Source of the DNA: Massilia agri
GTDB lineage: Bacteria; Pseudomonadota; Gammaproteobacteria; Burkholderiales; Burkholderiaceae_D
NCBI RefSeq assembly: GCF_024753255.1
Contig: NZ_JANUHA010000010.1
Span: forward strand, 121,667-185,666
Reading direction: 5' to 3'
DNA length: 64,000 bases
Below, in pieces: positions 26,296-37,791 of the stretch. Numbering within the stretch: the stretch's first letter is position 1; each line of letters starts with the position of its first letter. A model generated the notes under the pieces. It was not told where the DNA came from. It did no database searches and worked only from the letters and a program-made list of their open reading frames with translations. The position numbers and the translations under genes are program-made.

Positions 26296-26646
26296 ATGAA
26301 GATCGGCGAACTATCCAGGCGCTGCGAAGTCAGCATCCGCATGTTGCGCTACTACGAAGCGGAAGGGCTGCTCAAGCCGCGCCGCACCGCCAGCGGTTAC
26401 CGTGACTATGGCCCGCTGGACGAGCAGGCGGTCGAGCGCATCAAGCTGCTCGGCTCTGCCGGCATGACGCTCGCGACCATCCGGCAGTTTGCCGAGTGCA
26501 TCAGAGGGGAAGGGCGCATCTTCGAACCCTGAGACGAGTTGCGGGAGACCCTGCGGGAGCAACTCCAGCAGATCGAGCAGAAGACGGCGAAGCTGCAGCA
26601 GAGCCGCAGCGTGCTGGAGAAGTTCATTCACGATGTGAACTCGTGA
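26296..26646 (+). pseudogene. MerR-family regulator interrupted by an in-frame TGA
   Basis: The first 78 codons encode a normal MerR DNA-binding domain: MKIGELSRRCEVSIRMLRYY, then EGLLKPRRTASGYRDYG and the second helix-turn-helix wing (LGSAGMTLATIRQFAEC). A TGA at 26530-26532 follows RIFEP. After it the same frame continues with DELRETLREQLQQIEQKTAK and LQQSRSVLEKFIHDVNS to a second stop at 26644. This is the expected dimerisation coiled coil, usually introduced by a cysteine or alanine where the TGA now lies. One base change (for example TGC to TGA) explains it. The shortened protein lacks the dimer helix and is probably inactive. Confidence 0.85.
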
Positions 26647-26761
26647 GCGAACGCCCTAGGAAGTCCTGAAACTTTCCTCCATATCCGTATTTGATTCCAG
26701 CCAGCTTCTCCGCTATCGTAGCGGGCAGCACGGTATTGCCAGAACAAAAAAGGATTCCTGA

Positions 26762-27721
26762 ATGACATTTTTCTCCATCCTCGTCGCGCTGATCATCGAG
26801 CAGTTGAAACCGCTGCGCGCCGACAACCAGGTCTACGGTGGCATCAAGGGCTTCGCGATGCGCATCGAAGGCTGGTTCAATGCGGGCGAGCAGAAGAATG
26901 GCCGCATGGGCTGGATCCTGATGATGCTGGCCCTGATGCTGCCGACCTGGCTGGTCTACTGGGTCTTCATGCACTACAACCTGGTGCTGCTGGCCTTCGC
27001 CTGGAACGTGCTGATCGTCTACCTCACCCTGGGTTTCCGCCACTACAGCCATTACTTCACCTCGATCCAGCTGGCCCTGAACCAGGGCGACGAAGCTACC
27101 GCGCGCCAACTGCTGGCCGAGTGGACCCGCCTGGACACGGTCGGCATGGACGCCACCGAGATCTGCCGCGTGGCCGTCGAAAAATCCCTGATCACCACCC
27201 ACCGCAATGTATTCGGCGTATTCTTCTGGTTCCTGATGCCGCTGGGCCCAGCCGGCGCCGTGATGTACCGCGTCTCGGAATACCTGGCGCGCGCCTGGAA
27301 CGAACCCGACCACATGCGCAACGAAGCCTTCGGCCAGTTCGCCGCGAAAGCCTTCTACTGGATCGACTGGATTCCGGTGCGCCTGACGGCGGTGGCCTTC
27401 GCCGTGGTCGGCAACTTCGAGGACGCGATCTATGCTTGGCGCAATTTCGCCAGCCGCTGGACCGAGGAATCGAAGGGCATCATCCTGTCCGCCGGGGGCG
27501 GCGCCATGGGCGTGCGCCTGGGCACGCCGAACGAATACGCACCGCAGCCGCTTCCGCTCGACGCCGCCACGGTCGACCTGAGCGACCGCGACGCCGAGTT
27601 CCTGCCGGGCGAGGAACCGAACCTGCGCGCGCTGCAGAGCACGGTGGGGCTGGTGTGGCGGGCGCTGATCCTGTGGATGATCCTGCTGCTCCTGCTCTCG
27701 AGCGTGGTGTGGCTCGGCTGA
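26762..27721 (+). CDS. CobD/CbiB-family membrane protein
   Basis: A 319-aa inner-membrane protein of the CobD/CbiB family, which in cobalamin makers attaches aminopropanol to cobyric acid. Motifs include TFFSILVALIIEQLKPL, the LGFRHYSHYFTSIQLALNQG loop and RNVFGVFFWFLMPLGPAGAV. Four to five membrane helices are seen, the last at the C-terminus. No other cobalamin gene lies nearby. In beta-proteobacteria this gene often stands alone as a 'CobD/CbiB family protein', and its role outside the pathway is unclear. Confidence 0.87.
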   Translation: MTFFSILVALIIEQLKPLRADNQVYGGIKGFAMRIEGWFNAGEQKNGRMGWILMMLALMLPTWLVYWVFMHYNLVLLAFAWNVLIVYLTLGFRHYSHYFTSIQLALNQGDEATARQLLAEWTRLDTVGMDATEICRVAVEKSLITTHRNVFGVFFWFLMPLGPAGAVMYRVSEYLARAWNEPDHMRNEAFGQFAAKAFYWIDWIPVRLTAVAFAVVGNFEDAIYAWRNFASRWTEESKGIILSAGGGAMGVRLGTPNEYAPQPLPLDAATVDLSDRDAEFLPGEEPNLRALQSTVGLVWRALILWMILLLLLSSVVWLG

Positions 27722-27764
27722 GGGATAGTGTGTAACGGGTCTCGTCCGCAGGTCTTCTATAAGA

Positions 27765-27770
27765 TATAAT
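27765..27770 (+). promoter_or_regulatory. -10 box before the DUF3579 gene
   Basis: A perfect TATAAT at 27765-27770, 50 bases before the ATG, preceded by the near-palindrome TCTTCTATAAGA. No clear -35 box is visible. Confidence 0.5.
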
Positions 27771-27820
27771 ACTGAGCTGAGGTTGTTCTCATCCACGCAG
27801 TATTTTCAGCAAGCAGCACT

Positions 27821-28171
27821 ATGGCCGAGTTACCGCACACCAGGGATGAAAAACTGAAGGACGAGTTTTTCATCCTGGGCATCACGAGCAAAGGCAGGCA
27901 GTTCCGACCCAGCGACTGGGCCGAGCGCCTGTGCGGGGTCATGTCCTGCTTCGCTCCCGGCGCCGCCAGCCGCAATTCCCATTTGCAGTTTTCCCCCTGG
28001 GTGCACCCGACCATCGTCAACGGGGTGAAAGCCGTGGTCGTCAGCCGCGAATTGCAGAAGGTCGAGCCGCTGGCCTATCACTTCGTGCTGAACTTTGCCA
28101 AGGACAACGACCTGCAGGTGGCGGACGCCTGCTTCGTTCCCCCGCCGGAAGAAAAGAAACCGGCAGCCTGA
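27821..28171 (+). CDS. DUF3579 protein
   Basis: A cytoplasmic protein of 116 aa, in the DUF3579 family found mainly in beta-proteobacteria. Recognised by FFILGITSKGRQFRPSDWAE and the central SPWVHPTIVNGVKAVVVSRE stretch (each part of the family core). The Pro/Glu/Lys tail is not conserved. Function is unknown. It has its own promoter and is followed 100 bases later by the CBS-domain gene. Confidence 0.88.
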   Translation: MAELPHTRDEKLKDEFFILGITSKGRQFRPSDWAERLCGVMSCFAPGAASRNSHLQFSPWVHPTIVNGVKAVVVSRELQKVEPLAYHFVLNFAKDNDLQVADACFVPPPEEKKPAA

Positions 28172-28270
28172 CACCCCTTCCGGATTGCCGAACTGGCGCT
28201 ATGATGAAAGTCGTAGCGCCAGTTTTTGCGTGTAGCGGCCCTTGACGCCGCACAGGCAGGGGAGGACACC

Positions 28271-28720
28271 ATGCACATCGGCCAAATCTGCACCAGCCAG
28301 GCCACCCACTGCACCCGTGACGAAACCGTGCAGGGCGCCGCGCTCCTGATGCGCCGCCAGCACGTCGGGGACGTGGTCGTGGTCGACCGTTTTGATGGCG
28401 CCAGCGTCCCGGTCGGCATCCTGACCGACCGCGACATCGTGGTCTCCGTCATCGCTCCCGGGCTCGACCCGGCCAGCCTGCAGGTCGGCGACATCATGAG
28501 CGACGACCTGCTCACCGCGCGCGACAGCGACGACGTCTACGAGACCATCGAGAAAATGCGCCTGCGCGGCATCCGCCGGGTTCCGGTGGTCGACGCCGGC
28601 GGCAGCCTGGCCGGCATCGTGAGCGCCGACGACCTGCTCGAATTCCTGGCGGAAGAGATGGGCGAGTTGTCCAGGATCAGCCCCTGGCAACAAGCCCACG
28701 AGCGACGCGCACGGCAATAG
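28271..28720 (+). CDS. Two-CBS-domain protein
   Basis: A stand-alone pair of CBS domains (149 aa), which usually binds adenosine nucleotides and reports energy state. CBS1 covers residues 1-60 (ALLMRRQHVGDVVVVD, VGILTDRDIVVSV) and CBS2 covers 70-130 (IMSDDLLTARDSDDVYETIE, GIRRVPVVDAGGSLAGIVS). GGAGGACACC precedes the ATG. No partner domain or membrane segment is present. Its target cannot be predicted from the neighbours. Confidence 0.92.
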   Translation: MHIGQICTSQATHCTRDETVQGAALLMRRQHVGDVVVVDRFDGASVPVGILTDRDIVVSVIAPGLDPASLQVGDIMSDDLLTARDSDDVYETIEKMRLRGIRRVPVVDAGGSLAGIVSADDLLEFLAEEMGELSRISPWQQAHERRARQ

Positions 28721-28768
28721 CTTGCGGTCTGTTACCATCCCGCATCAACTTGATTGCGGGATGGACAT

Positions 28769-31543
<2,775 letters not shown>

Positions 31544-31577
31544 GCCCTCCAATTAGCAACAGCATAGGTCCCCGATT

Positions 31578-31606
31578 GTGACAGGCGCGGCCTGCTGCGT
31601 TAGAAT
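31578..31606 (+). promoter_or_regulatory. Sigma-70 promoter of the SDR gene
   Basis: GTGACA (31578-31583), a 17-base spacer and TAGAAT (31601-31606) match the consensus at 5/6 each. AGCATCA is repeated three times between promoter and ATG (31620, 31634, 31643). Confidence 0.75.
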
Positions 31607-31648
31607 GTTTCCTTTGGGAAGCATCAGTTGCAGAGCATCAGGAGCATC

Positions 31649-32413
31649 ATGAAAGGGACATCCAAAGCGCAGCCGGCGGCAGAACTGCCATTTACCGGCA
31701 AAGTCGCCCTCGTCACCGGCGCCGCCAGCGGCTTGGGGCGCGCCACGGCGCTCGCCTTCGGGCGCGCCGGCGCCTGCGTCGTCGTGGCGGACACCGCCAT
31801 CGACGGCGGGCACGCGACCGCCGCCATGATCGTCGAATCGGGCGGCAAGGCCCTGTTCGTGCGCAGCGACATCGCCAGGGCCGGCGACGTCGAGGCGCTG
31901 ATCGAAAAGACCATCAATTACTACGGACGCCTGGACATCGCGGTGAACAACGCCGCCGTGGACGAGGAGGGCGCGCCGCTCGCCGAAGGCGAGGAAGAAC
32001 AGTTCGACCGCATCATGGGCGCCAACGTCAAGGGCGTATGGCTGTGCATGAAGCTGCAGCTGCGCCAGATGCTCAAGCAGGGCAGCGGAGCGATCGTCAA
32101 CGTATCCTCGGTGTCCGGCCTGGTCGGCGCGCCGAACCGCGCGATCTACGCGGCCAGCAAGCATGCGGTGGTGGGGCTGACCCGCAGCGCCGCCGCCGAA
32201 TACGCGCGCGAAGGCATCCGCATCAACGCCCTGTGCCCGGGCGCCGTCAGGACCCCGCGCACGGCCGATGCCCAGCTCGAGGCGCCGCAGCCGATGGGCC
32301 GCTTCGCCGAACCGGCGGAGATCGCCAATGCGGCGCTGTGGCTGTGCTCGGAGCAGGCATCCTACGTGAATGGCCACGAGCTGGTGGTCGACGGCGGCTT
32401 CACCGCCGTGTAA
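31649..32413 (+). CDS. Short-chain dehydrogenase/reductase
   Basis: A classical SDR of 254 aa. The cofactor motif TGAASGLG is near residue 23, and NNAAVDE near 97. The catalytic Ser lies in IVNVSSVSGLVG, with YAASK following. The C-terminal VNGHELVVDGGFTAV is typical of the glucose-dehydrogenase-like branch. An Asp after the second beta strand (VVVADTAID) suggests NAD rather than NADP. ATG 31649 follows CAGGAG. The substrate is unknown and neighbours give no hint. Confidence 0.92.
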   Translation: MKGTSKAQPAAELPFTGKVALVTGAASGLGRATALAFGRAGACVVVADTAIDGGHATAAMIVESGGKALFVRSDIARAGDVEALIEKTINYYGRLDIAVNNAAVDEEGAPLAEGEEEQFDRIMGANVKGVWLCMKLQLRQMLKQGSGAIVNVSSVSGLVGAPNRAIYAASKHAVVGLTRSAAAEYAREGIRINALCPGAVRTPRTADAQLEAPQPMGRFAEPAEIANAALWLCSEQASYVNGHELVVDGGFTAV

Positions 32414-32419
32414 TTTTTC

Positions 32420-32525
32420 GTAGGGTGGTCGGCTTCGCCGACCGCGCGTTCAGCCCCCTTTTGATCAGATGATGTGCTGCTCATAGACCGTTTGAACGCG
32501 CGGTCGGCATAGCCGACCACCCTAC
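32420..32525. repeat. Palindromic intergenic repeat, copy 2
   Basis: Opens GTAGGGTGGTCGGC-ttcg-GCCGACC and closes GGTCGGC-ata-GCCGACCACCCTAC, with inner TTGAACGCGCGG/CCGCGCGTTCA arms and a unique middle of about 40 bases. It lies between two convergent genes. Confidence 0.88.
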
Positions 32526-32579
32526 GTGGCATTCAGTTCAGCCAAGAAGCCGCGGGCAAACGGCATTCATTCGCCTGTC

Positions 32580-33650
32580 CTATTTCGGCCGCGGGTCCTT
32601 CAGCCTGTGCTGGGAAACCGCCACCCGCCCGGCGCGGATCTCGCGCACGGCTTCGGCCACCGAACGCGCCACGTTGCGCACCTCTTCCTGCACGGCGCTG
32701 TCGCGGTCCAGGGCCTCGTGGCTCTCGGCATAGGACTCGTAGTAACCGATGTAGCGGTCGAGCTGGGCGAAGCTGCCGGCGTCGAACAGGTCCATCCACG
32801 ACAGCCAGTCGGCCAGCGCGCGCCGCGTGCCTTCGATGCCGGCCACGTCGCCGTGCACCACCAGGCCGTAGGCGCGGCCGGCCAGGTGCTTGGGATAGTC
32901 CCAGCCCTTCAGCTCGAGTTCCTTGGCTTCCTCAGCGGTCTTGCCGTGGGTGGAGGAGGGGTCGGGATTGCCGCCGTCGGCGCACACCAGGCGGTCGATC
33001 ATCAGCTTGAGCACGGCCGGCGTCTGGTACCAGTAGACCGGCGTGACGATGATGACGCCGTGGGCCAGCACCCAGCGTTCGTAGATCTCGTTCATCCAGT
33101 CGTTGACCTGGCGCTCGGCGTGGTTCGGGTAGCAGCTGCAGGGCCAGTGGCACAGCGGCATGGCGGTCGAGACGCAGGCCTTGCAGGGATGGATGTGGCG
33201 GTCGTAATCCGAATTGACCAGGCTCAGGTCGAGCACATCGGCCTCGAAGCCCTCGGCCGCCAGCACCTCGCGCGCCAGCATGGTCAGGCGCCAGCTCTTC
33301 GAAATCTCGCTCGGACAGGTGCCGTCGTTGCGGGCCGCACCGTTGATGAGCAGGACACGGTTGCGCGAGGCCGGGTCTTTCTGGTGCCGTTCGGCGCCCA
33401 GGAGGCGCTCGTGGGCTTCCTTCCACTCGATCGACAGGTCGTAGGAAGGATCGGCGTAGCCGGGGCCGGCCTTGACGGTGCGCGGCGCCTTGCGGCCCTC
33501 GTGGTAGGCCTCCCAGGCGACCTGCTCGATGGCGTCGAGTTCGCGGTCCAGCCTGTCGAAGGCCGGATCATAGAAGGCCCGGCGGAAGCGGATGTGGAAT
33601 TCGTCGCGCCCCAGCTTGGCGGGCGCCTGCCCCTTGCGTACTTCAGTCAT
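32580..33650 (-). CDS. NADPH-dependent FMN reductase / flavodoxin-like oxidoreductase
   Basis: A flavin-binding reductase of 356 aa. Residues 1-95 are an extension rich in charged residues. Residues 97-320 match the NADPH-dependent FMN reductase family: NRVLLINGAARNDGTCPSE (the FMN phosphate loop) and the PVYWYQTPAVLKLMIDRL loop that clamps the flavin. Four cysteines (CKACVSTAMPLCHWPCSCY) lie between them and could bind metal or form disulfides, as in iron-sulfur flavoprotein-like members. Substrate unknown. Convergent with the SDR gene across the repeat. Confidence 0.88.
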   Translation of the reverse strand: MTEVRKGQAPAKLGRDEFHIRFRRAFYDPAFDRLDRELDAIEQVAWEAYHEGRKAPRTVKAGPGYADPSYDLSIEWKEAHERLLGAERHQKDPASRNRVLLINGAARNDGTCPSEISKSWRLTMLAREVLAAEGFEADVLDLSLVNSDYDRHIHPCKACVSTAMPLCHWPCSCYPNHAERQVNDWMNEIYERWVLAHGVIIVTPVYWYQTPAVLKLMIDRLVCADGGNPDPSSTHGKTAEEAKELELKGWDYPKHLAGRAYGLVVHGDVAGIEGTRRALADWLSWMDLFDAGSFAQLDRYIGYYESYAESHEALDRDSAVQEEVRNVARSVAEAVREIRAGRVAVSQHRLKDPRPK

Positions 33651-33750
33651 GCCGCCTCCTCGAAATTGCCGAAATTATCGAACGGTCAGCAGGAGTCGAA
33701 TGTTCGCACGCGCACATTGCACGGTAAAAATCCGGGACAGGGCAGGGACG

Positions 33751-33777
33751 AAAAAAAAGCCGGACAGTGTCCGGCTT
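33751..33777 (-). terminator. Rho-independent terminator of the TPR gene
   Basis: On the minus strand AAGCCGGAC pairs with GTCCGGCTT and is followed by eight T. It lies 21 bases after the stop of the TPR protein gene. Confidence 0.93.
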
Positions 33778-33797
33778 CCTTGTACGCGTGAAGCGAA

Positions 33798-35087
33798 TCA
33801 GCCCTGCTGGTTCAGGTGCAGGATCCAGTACTTGGCCAGGTCGCCGGCGCCACCGGCGCCCTTGATACCCTGGAAGGTCTGGATCGCTTCGGCCTTCTTG
33901 CCGGCGCGCGCCTGCGCCATGCCCAGGCGCAGCTTGGCTTCCTCGGCATTCTTCAGGCCGCCCTTGGCGATACCCTGCTGGATGAAACCGATGCCCTTGT
34001 CGGCCTGGTCCATGGTCGCGTAGGCCCAGCCCAGGTTGACGAGGCCGGCGCCGGTCTTGGCCTTGGCGGCCGAGGCTTCGCCGCTGGCGATGTTCTTGGC
34101 GTCGTCCGCGGCGCCCTTGTTGGCCTTGTCGCGCAGGGAGGCGTGGGCCTTGGCATTGCTGCCCTTGCCCAGCACGCCGTTGGCGTAGCCCGCATCGATC
34201 ACCTTCTTCGCCTCGGTCGGGAAACCGTCGCGCAGGGCCAGTTCGGCCAGGTTGGTGTACTCTTCCGGCGCCATCTGCTTGGCGGCGGTGGCGAACTGCA
34301 GGCGGTACATATTGGCCAGGTGGGTGTTCTCGTCGAAGCCCGCCTTGCGGCCGACGCCGCGGTTGACCAGGTCGGTCCAGAATTCCTCGGTCGGGTAGGC
34401 GGCGACCAGCTTCTCGAGGGCCGCCACGTAGCCGGCGTCATCCTTCTGCTTGATCGCGATCGAGGCCAGCATGCGCAGGTCCTTGTCGGCCGGCTTCTGG
34501 CCGGCCTTTTCCTGGCCTTCGATCATCGGCAGCAGGACTTCCTTCGCCTTGGCGAAATCATTGCTCAGGTAGTAGGCGCTGGCCAGGGCAGGACGCACGG
34601 CGTCCGGGGTCGTGCTTTCTTTCTCGTAGCGCTGGAACCACTCGATCGCCTTCGGATAGTTCTTGGCGTTGAAGTACATATTGCCGAGGGCCTGCGTGAA
34701 GTTGGCCTTCTCGGTCGCGTTCAGCTTGCCCGAATTGATCACGGCTTCCAGCGCCGGGATCGCGGCGGCATCGTTGCCGGACGACGAAGCCACGGTCAGC
34801 TTCATGCGGTTGATCACATAGCTTTCGTACGGCGTGATGTTCGGGAAGGCTTCGGCCTGGGTAATGCGGTTCTGCACTTCGGTGAAATTCTTGGCTTCCA
34901 CCAGCGGCTTGACCGCGGCCGGATCGAGCAGCTTGAAGATTTCAGGACGGACGGTGTCGGTTGGCGCCGCGGCAGCTGCCGGCGCATCGCTCTTCTGCTG
35001 CGCATGGGCACTGGTCACCAGCGCCGGAGCGGTCACGCCGAGGGCGGCGAGCATCAGGCAAAGGCGGGCAAGACGGAATTGGGCCAT
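33798..35087 (-). CDS. Exported tetratricopeptide-repeat protein
   Basis: A predicted periplasmic protein of 429 aa. The signal peptide (LCLMLAALGVTAPALVTSAHA) is followed by an Ala/Pro-rich linker. A helical body then carries TPR-like units such as LGNMYFNAKNYPKAIEWFQR, LASAYYLSNDFAKAKEVLLP and LRLGMAQARAGKKAEAIQTF. Repeats of this kind bind other proteins or peptides. The codon use is more regular than its neighbours, which hints at good expression, and it has a strong terminator. No named family was recognised. Confidence 0.82.
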   Translation of the reverse strand: MAQFRLARLCLMLAALGVTAPALVTSAHAQQKSDAPAAAAAPTDTVRPEIFKLLDPAAVKPLVEAKNFTEVQNRITQAEAFPNITPYESYVINRMKLTVASSSGNDAAAIPALEAVINSGKLNATEKANFTQALGNMYFNAKNYPKAIEWFQRYEKESTTPDAVRPALASAYYLSNDFAKAKEVLLPMIEGQEKAGQKPADKDLRMLASIAIKQKDDAGYVAALEKLVAAYPTEEFWTDLVNRGVGRKAGFDENTHLANMYRLQFATAAKQMAPEEYTNLAELALRDGFPTEAKKVIDAGYANGVLGKGSNAKAHASLRDKANKGAADDAKNIASGEASAAKAKTGAGLVNLGWAYATMDQADKGIGFIQQGIAKGGLKNAEEAKLRLGMAQARAGKKAEAIQTFQGIKGAGGAGDLAKYWILHLNQQG

Positions 35088-35273
35088 GAATAATCCTTCG
35101 GTCTAAATAATGATGAGCAATGCAGATGCGACATGTTTAAACGTAAACATGGCGAAAATGCCATTACGGACAAAACGTGCATTGTCCCATAAAAGGCCCA
35201 TTTCGGGCTCGGCAATTGTGCCGCACTGGGCGGGCGCATGCCCGCACCGTTACATCGCGTTACCGAGTTTCAC
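35088..35273. promoter_or_regulatory. Upstream region of the TPR gene with a palindrome
   Basis: CATGTTTA-aacg-TAAACATG (35132-35151) is a perfect 8-bp inverted repeat 45 bases upstream of the TPR gene start, in an AT-rich stretch. It suits an operator near the promoter. The rest of the region (35152-35273) separates it from the end of the nagZ-like gene and shows no other feature. Confidence 0.5.
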
Positions 35274-36758
35274 TCAGGCAGTGAACCCCGGCACCGGGCA
35301 GCGGCCCGGCGCTTCCGCATCGCCCGCCAGCCAGGCTACGACGGCCTCCAGCGCCGGCGGCGCGAAGCCATAGGTCATCAGGGCCGGGGCGTCGAAGTCG
35401 AGCGCCTGGTAGGGGTTCCACAGCGCCACGTGCAGGTCGGGGCGCCAGTTCGCGCGCGCATGCGGACCGTAGCGGCGGCGCGAGGTCGACGCCAGGATCG
35501 TGAAGCGGCCGTCCTGGGGCAGGGCGGCCCAGTCGAAGGTCTCGGCATCCGCGAAGGTCACGAGGTCGACCTCGTACAGGCGTCCCAGCGCTTCGGCGAT
35601 GCGCGCCGCCGGCACGCCGGCTTCGGACACGCCGTCGCTGACCACGTCGCCACGCGCCACCAGGCGCACCTTGCTGCCGCGCGGCGGGCGCTGCGGCTGC
35701 TTCAAGGCAGTGAGGCCGGCGCGCCAGGCGCGCGCCATCAGGGCGTGGTCATCCGGTTCGACGGCGTAGGCCACGCTGCCCGCCGGATGGCGCTCGGCCA
35801 GGCTGGACAGGCGGGCCAGGCGCGCCTCGACCTCGGGCAGCGGCAGCACCCCGTCGCGTATCGCCTGAGCGATCGCATGCACGGTCTCGACCTGGGTCTC
35901 GCGCGCGCCGATCGCCATCACCATGTCGGCGCCGGCCACCAGGGCATTCACCGCCGCTTCGCCGGCGCCGTAGCGGTGGGCGATGGCGTGCATGTCCATG
36001 CCGTCGGTGATGATCACGCCGCGGTAGCCGAAGCGCTCGCGCAGGATGCCGGTCAGGATGGGGCGCGACATCGTGGCCGGGAAGTCCGGGTCCAGGGCCG
36101 GGTAGACGATGTGGGCCGTCATCACGGCCGGCGCCGTGGCGGCCGCCATGCGGAAGGGAGCGAACTCGAAGCGCTCCAGTTCCGCCAATGGCTTGTCGAC
36201 CGTCGGCAGGTCGCGGTGCGAGTCGACGTGGGTGTCGCCATGGCCGGGGAAGTGCTTGACGCAGCAGGCCACGCCTTCGCTTTCGCTGCCTTCCATCCAG
36301 GCCAGGGCGATGCGGGTCGCGGTTTCCGGGTCGGCGCCGAAGGAGCGCTCGGCGATCACCGGATTGTGCGGGTTGTTGTTCAGGTCCAGCACCGGCGCGA
36401 AGTTCCAGTTGAAGCCGAGCGAACGCACCGCGCGCGCCACGGCGGCGCCGACGTCGCGGGCCAGCAGGGGATCGTTGGCCGCGCCCAGTGCCATGGCGCT
36501 GGGCGGCGCCGGCACCCAGGTCGAACGCACCACCGCGCCGCCTTCCTGGTCGAGGGCGATCAGGGCTTGCGGGCCCATCGCGTCCTGCAAGGCGGCGGTG
36601 AAACGGCCCAGCTGGGCCGCGTCCACCATGTTCTGGCGGAACAGGCAGGCGCCGCGCACCTTGTACTGGCGGAGAAATGCGTCCGTGTCGGCATCGAGTT
36701 CGGTGCCGAACAGGCGCACCATCATCAGCTGGCCGGCGAGATCCAGGTAGTCGTTCAT
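35274..36758 (-). CDS. nagZ: Beta-N-acetylhexosaminidase (glycoside hydrolase family 3)
   Basis: It removes terminal GlcNAc from chitin or peptidoglycan fragments. The 494 residues include the family 3 barrel with the NagZ signature KHFPGHGDTHVDSHRDLP (residues 168-185) and the nucleophile Asp in VIITDGMDM (D252). The C-terminal 150 residues are a second domain absent from the 340-aa cytoplasmic NagZ of E. coli, so it resembles the longer forms. There is no signal peptide. Its start lies one base after the stop of the SIS gene, making it the last gene of the GlcNAc operon. Confidence 0.93.
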   Translation of the reverse strand: MNDYLDLAGQLMMVRLFGTELDADTDAFLRQYKVRGACLFRQNMVDAAQLGRFTAALQDAMGPQALIALDQEGGAVVRSTWVPAPPSAMALGAANDPLLARDVGAAVARAVRSLGFNWNFAPVLDLNNNPHNPVIAERSFGADPETATRIALAWMEGSESEGVACCVKHFPGHGDTHVDSHRDLPTVDKPLAELERFEFAPFRMAAATAPAVMTAHIVYPALDPDFPATMSRPILTGILRERFGYRGVIITDGMDMHAIAHRYGAGEAAVNALVAGADMVMAIGARETQVETVHAIAQAIRDGVLPLPEVEARLARLSSLAERHPAGSVAYAVEPDDHALMARAWRAGLTALKQPQRPPRGSKVRLVARGDVVSDGVSEAGVPAARIAEALGRLYEVDLVTFADAETFDWAALPQDGRFTILASTSRRRYGPHARANWRPDLHVALWNPYQALDFDAPALMTYGFAPPALEAVVAWLAGDAEAPGRCPVPGFTA

Positions 36759-36759
36759 A

Positions 36760-37791
36760 TCAGTTCGTCCTGGTGACTTTGCTCAGGTGGCGCGGCTTGT
36801 CCGGGTCGAGGCCGCGCGCTTCCGACAGGCGCGCCGCCATCATGTAGAAGGCCTGGATCGCGACGATCGGGTCGAGGTCGGGGATTGCCGCCGTCGGCAG
36901 CAGCAGGTCGCGGCTCGGCACGTCCCCGGGCGCGGCGAGCAGCACGCGCGCGCCGCGGCCGCGCATCTCCTCGGCCAGGGCAACGAGGCCGGCCTGGGCC
37001 GGGCCGCGGGTGGCGAAGATCAGCAGCGGATAGCCTTCCTCGATCAGGGCCATCGGGCCGTGCTTGATCTCGGCGCCGGAGAAGGCTTCCGCCTGCAGGG
37101 CCGAGGTTTCCTTGAACTTCAGGCTCGCTTCCAGCGCGACCGGGAAGCTGATGCCGCGGCCGACCACCATGATGTTGCGGGCCGGTGCCAGTACCTCGAT
37201 CGCGGGCGACCAGTCGACCGTTGTCGCGGCGCGCAGGGCCTCGGGCAGGGCGGCAATGCCGTCCTTCAGTTCCGGATCGTTCTGCCACTCGGACACCAGG
37301 CGCGCGCCGGCGACCAGGCTGGCGATGAAGCTCTTGGTGGCGGCCACGCTTTGTTCTTTGCCCGCGTGCAGGGGCATGGTCCATTCGGCGGCCCTGGCAA
37401 GGGGAGACGAAGCGTCGTTCACCAGCGCCACCGTGGTCGCGCCGCCATTGCGGAAGTAGGTGATGGGCTCGACCACGTCCGGGCTCTGGCCCGACTGCGA
37501 GATCGACACGGCCAGGGTGTCGCGCGTGACCAGGGGCGATTTGTAGAGCGTGACCAGGGACATTGGCAGCGAGGTCACCAGGCGCCCCATGCGCGCCATG
37601 ATCAGGTAGGCGAGGTAGCTCGATGCATGGTCCGAGCTGCCGCGCGCGACCGTCATCGCGCTGTGGAAGTTGGTCGAGCGCAGGGCGCGGCCCAGCTCCG
37701 CATAGCGGTCGATGTCCTGCGCCAGCTGCTGCGCGACGCAGTCGCCGGCGGACAGGGCTTCCTGGTACATCAGGGACGTGGGGATGCTCAC
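36760..37791 (-). CDS. SIS-domain glucosamine-6-phosphate deaminase/aminotransferase-like protein
   Basis: A double-SIS sugar-isomerase protein of 343 aa without the glutaminase half of GlmS. This is the form known as NagB-II, which converts GlcN-6-P to fructose-6-P and ammonia. Motifs: VARGSSDHASSYLAYLI (first SIS, near residue 50), SISQSGQSPDVVE near 100, and the second SIS with GRGISFPVALEASLKFKETS near 235. The GTG start at 37791 overlaps the nagA stop (GTGA), a mark of translational coupling. The gene order kinase-nagA-nagB-nagZ supports the role. Confidence 0.9.
   Translation of the reverse strand: MSIPTSLMYQEALSAGDCVAQQLAQDIDRYAELGRALRSTNFHSAMTVARGSSDHASSYLAYLIMARMGRLVTSLPMSLVTLYKSPLVTRDTLAVSISQSGQSPDVVEPITYFRNGGATTVALVNDASSPLARAAEWTMPLHAGKEQSVAATKSFIASLVAGARLVSEWQNDPELKDGIAALPEALRAATTVDWSPAIEVLAPARNIMVVGRGISFPVALEASLKFKETSALQAEAFSGAEIKHGPMALIEEGYPLLIFATRGPAQAGLVALAEEMRGRGARVLLAAPGDVPSRDLLLPTAAIPDLDPIVAIQAFYMMAARLSEARGLDPDKPRHLSKVTRTN

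Noticed and set aside
26530..26532. TGA in the MerR gene read as selenocysteine
   Set aside because: No SECIS-like hairpin follows and MerR proteins have no such use; a nonsense mutation is simpler.
31620..31650. AGCATCA triple repeat as a CRISPR-like or operator array
   Set aside because: Only three 7-base copies with uneven spacing between promoter and start codon; likely chance or a local slip.
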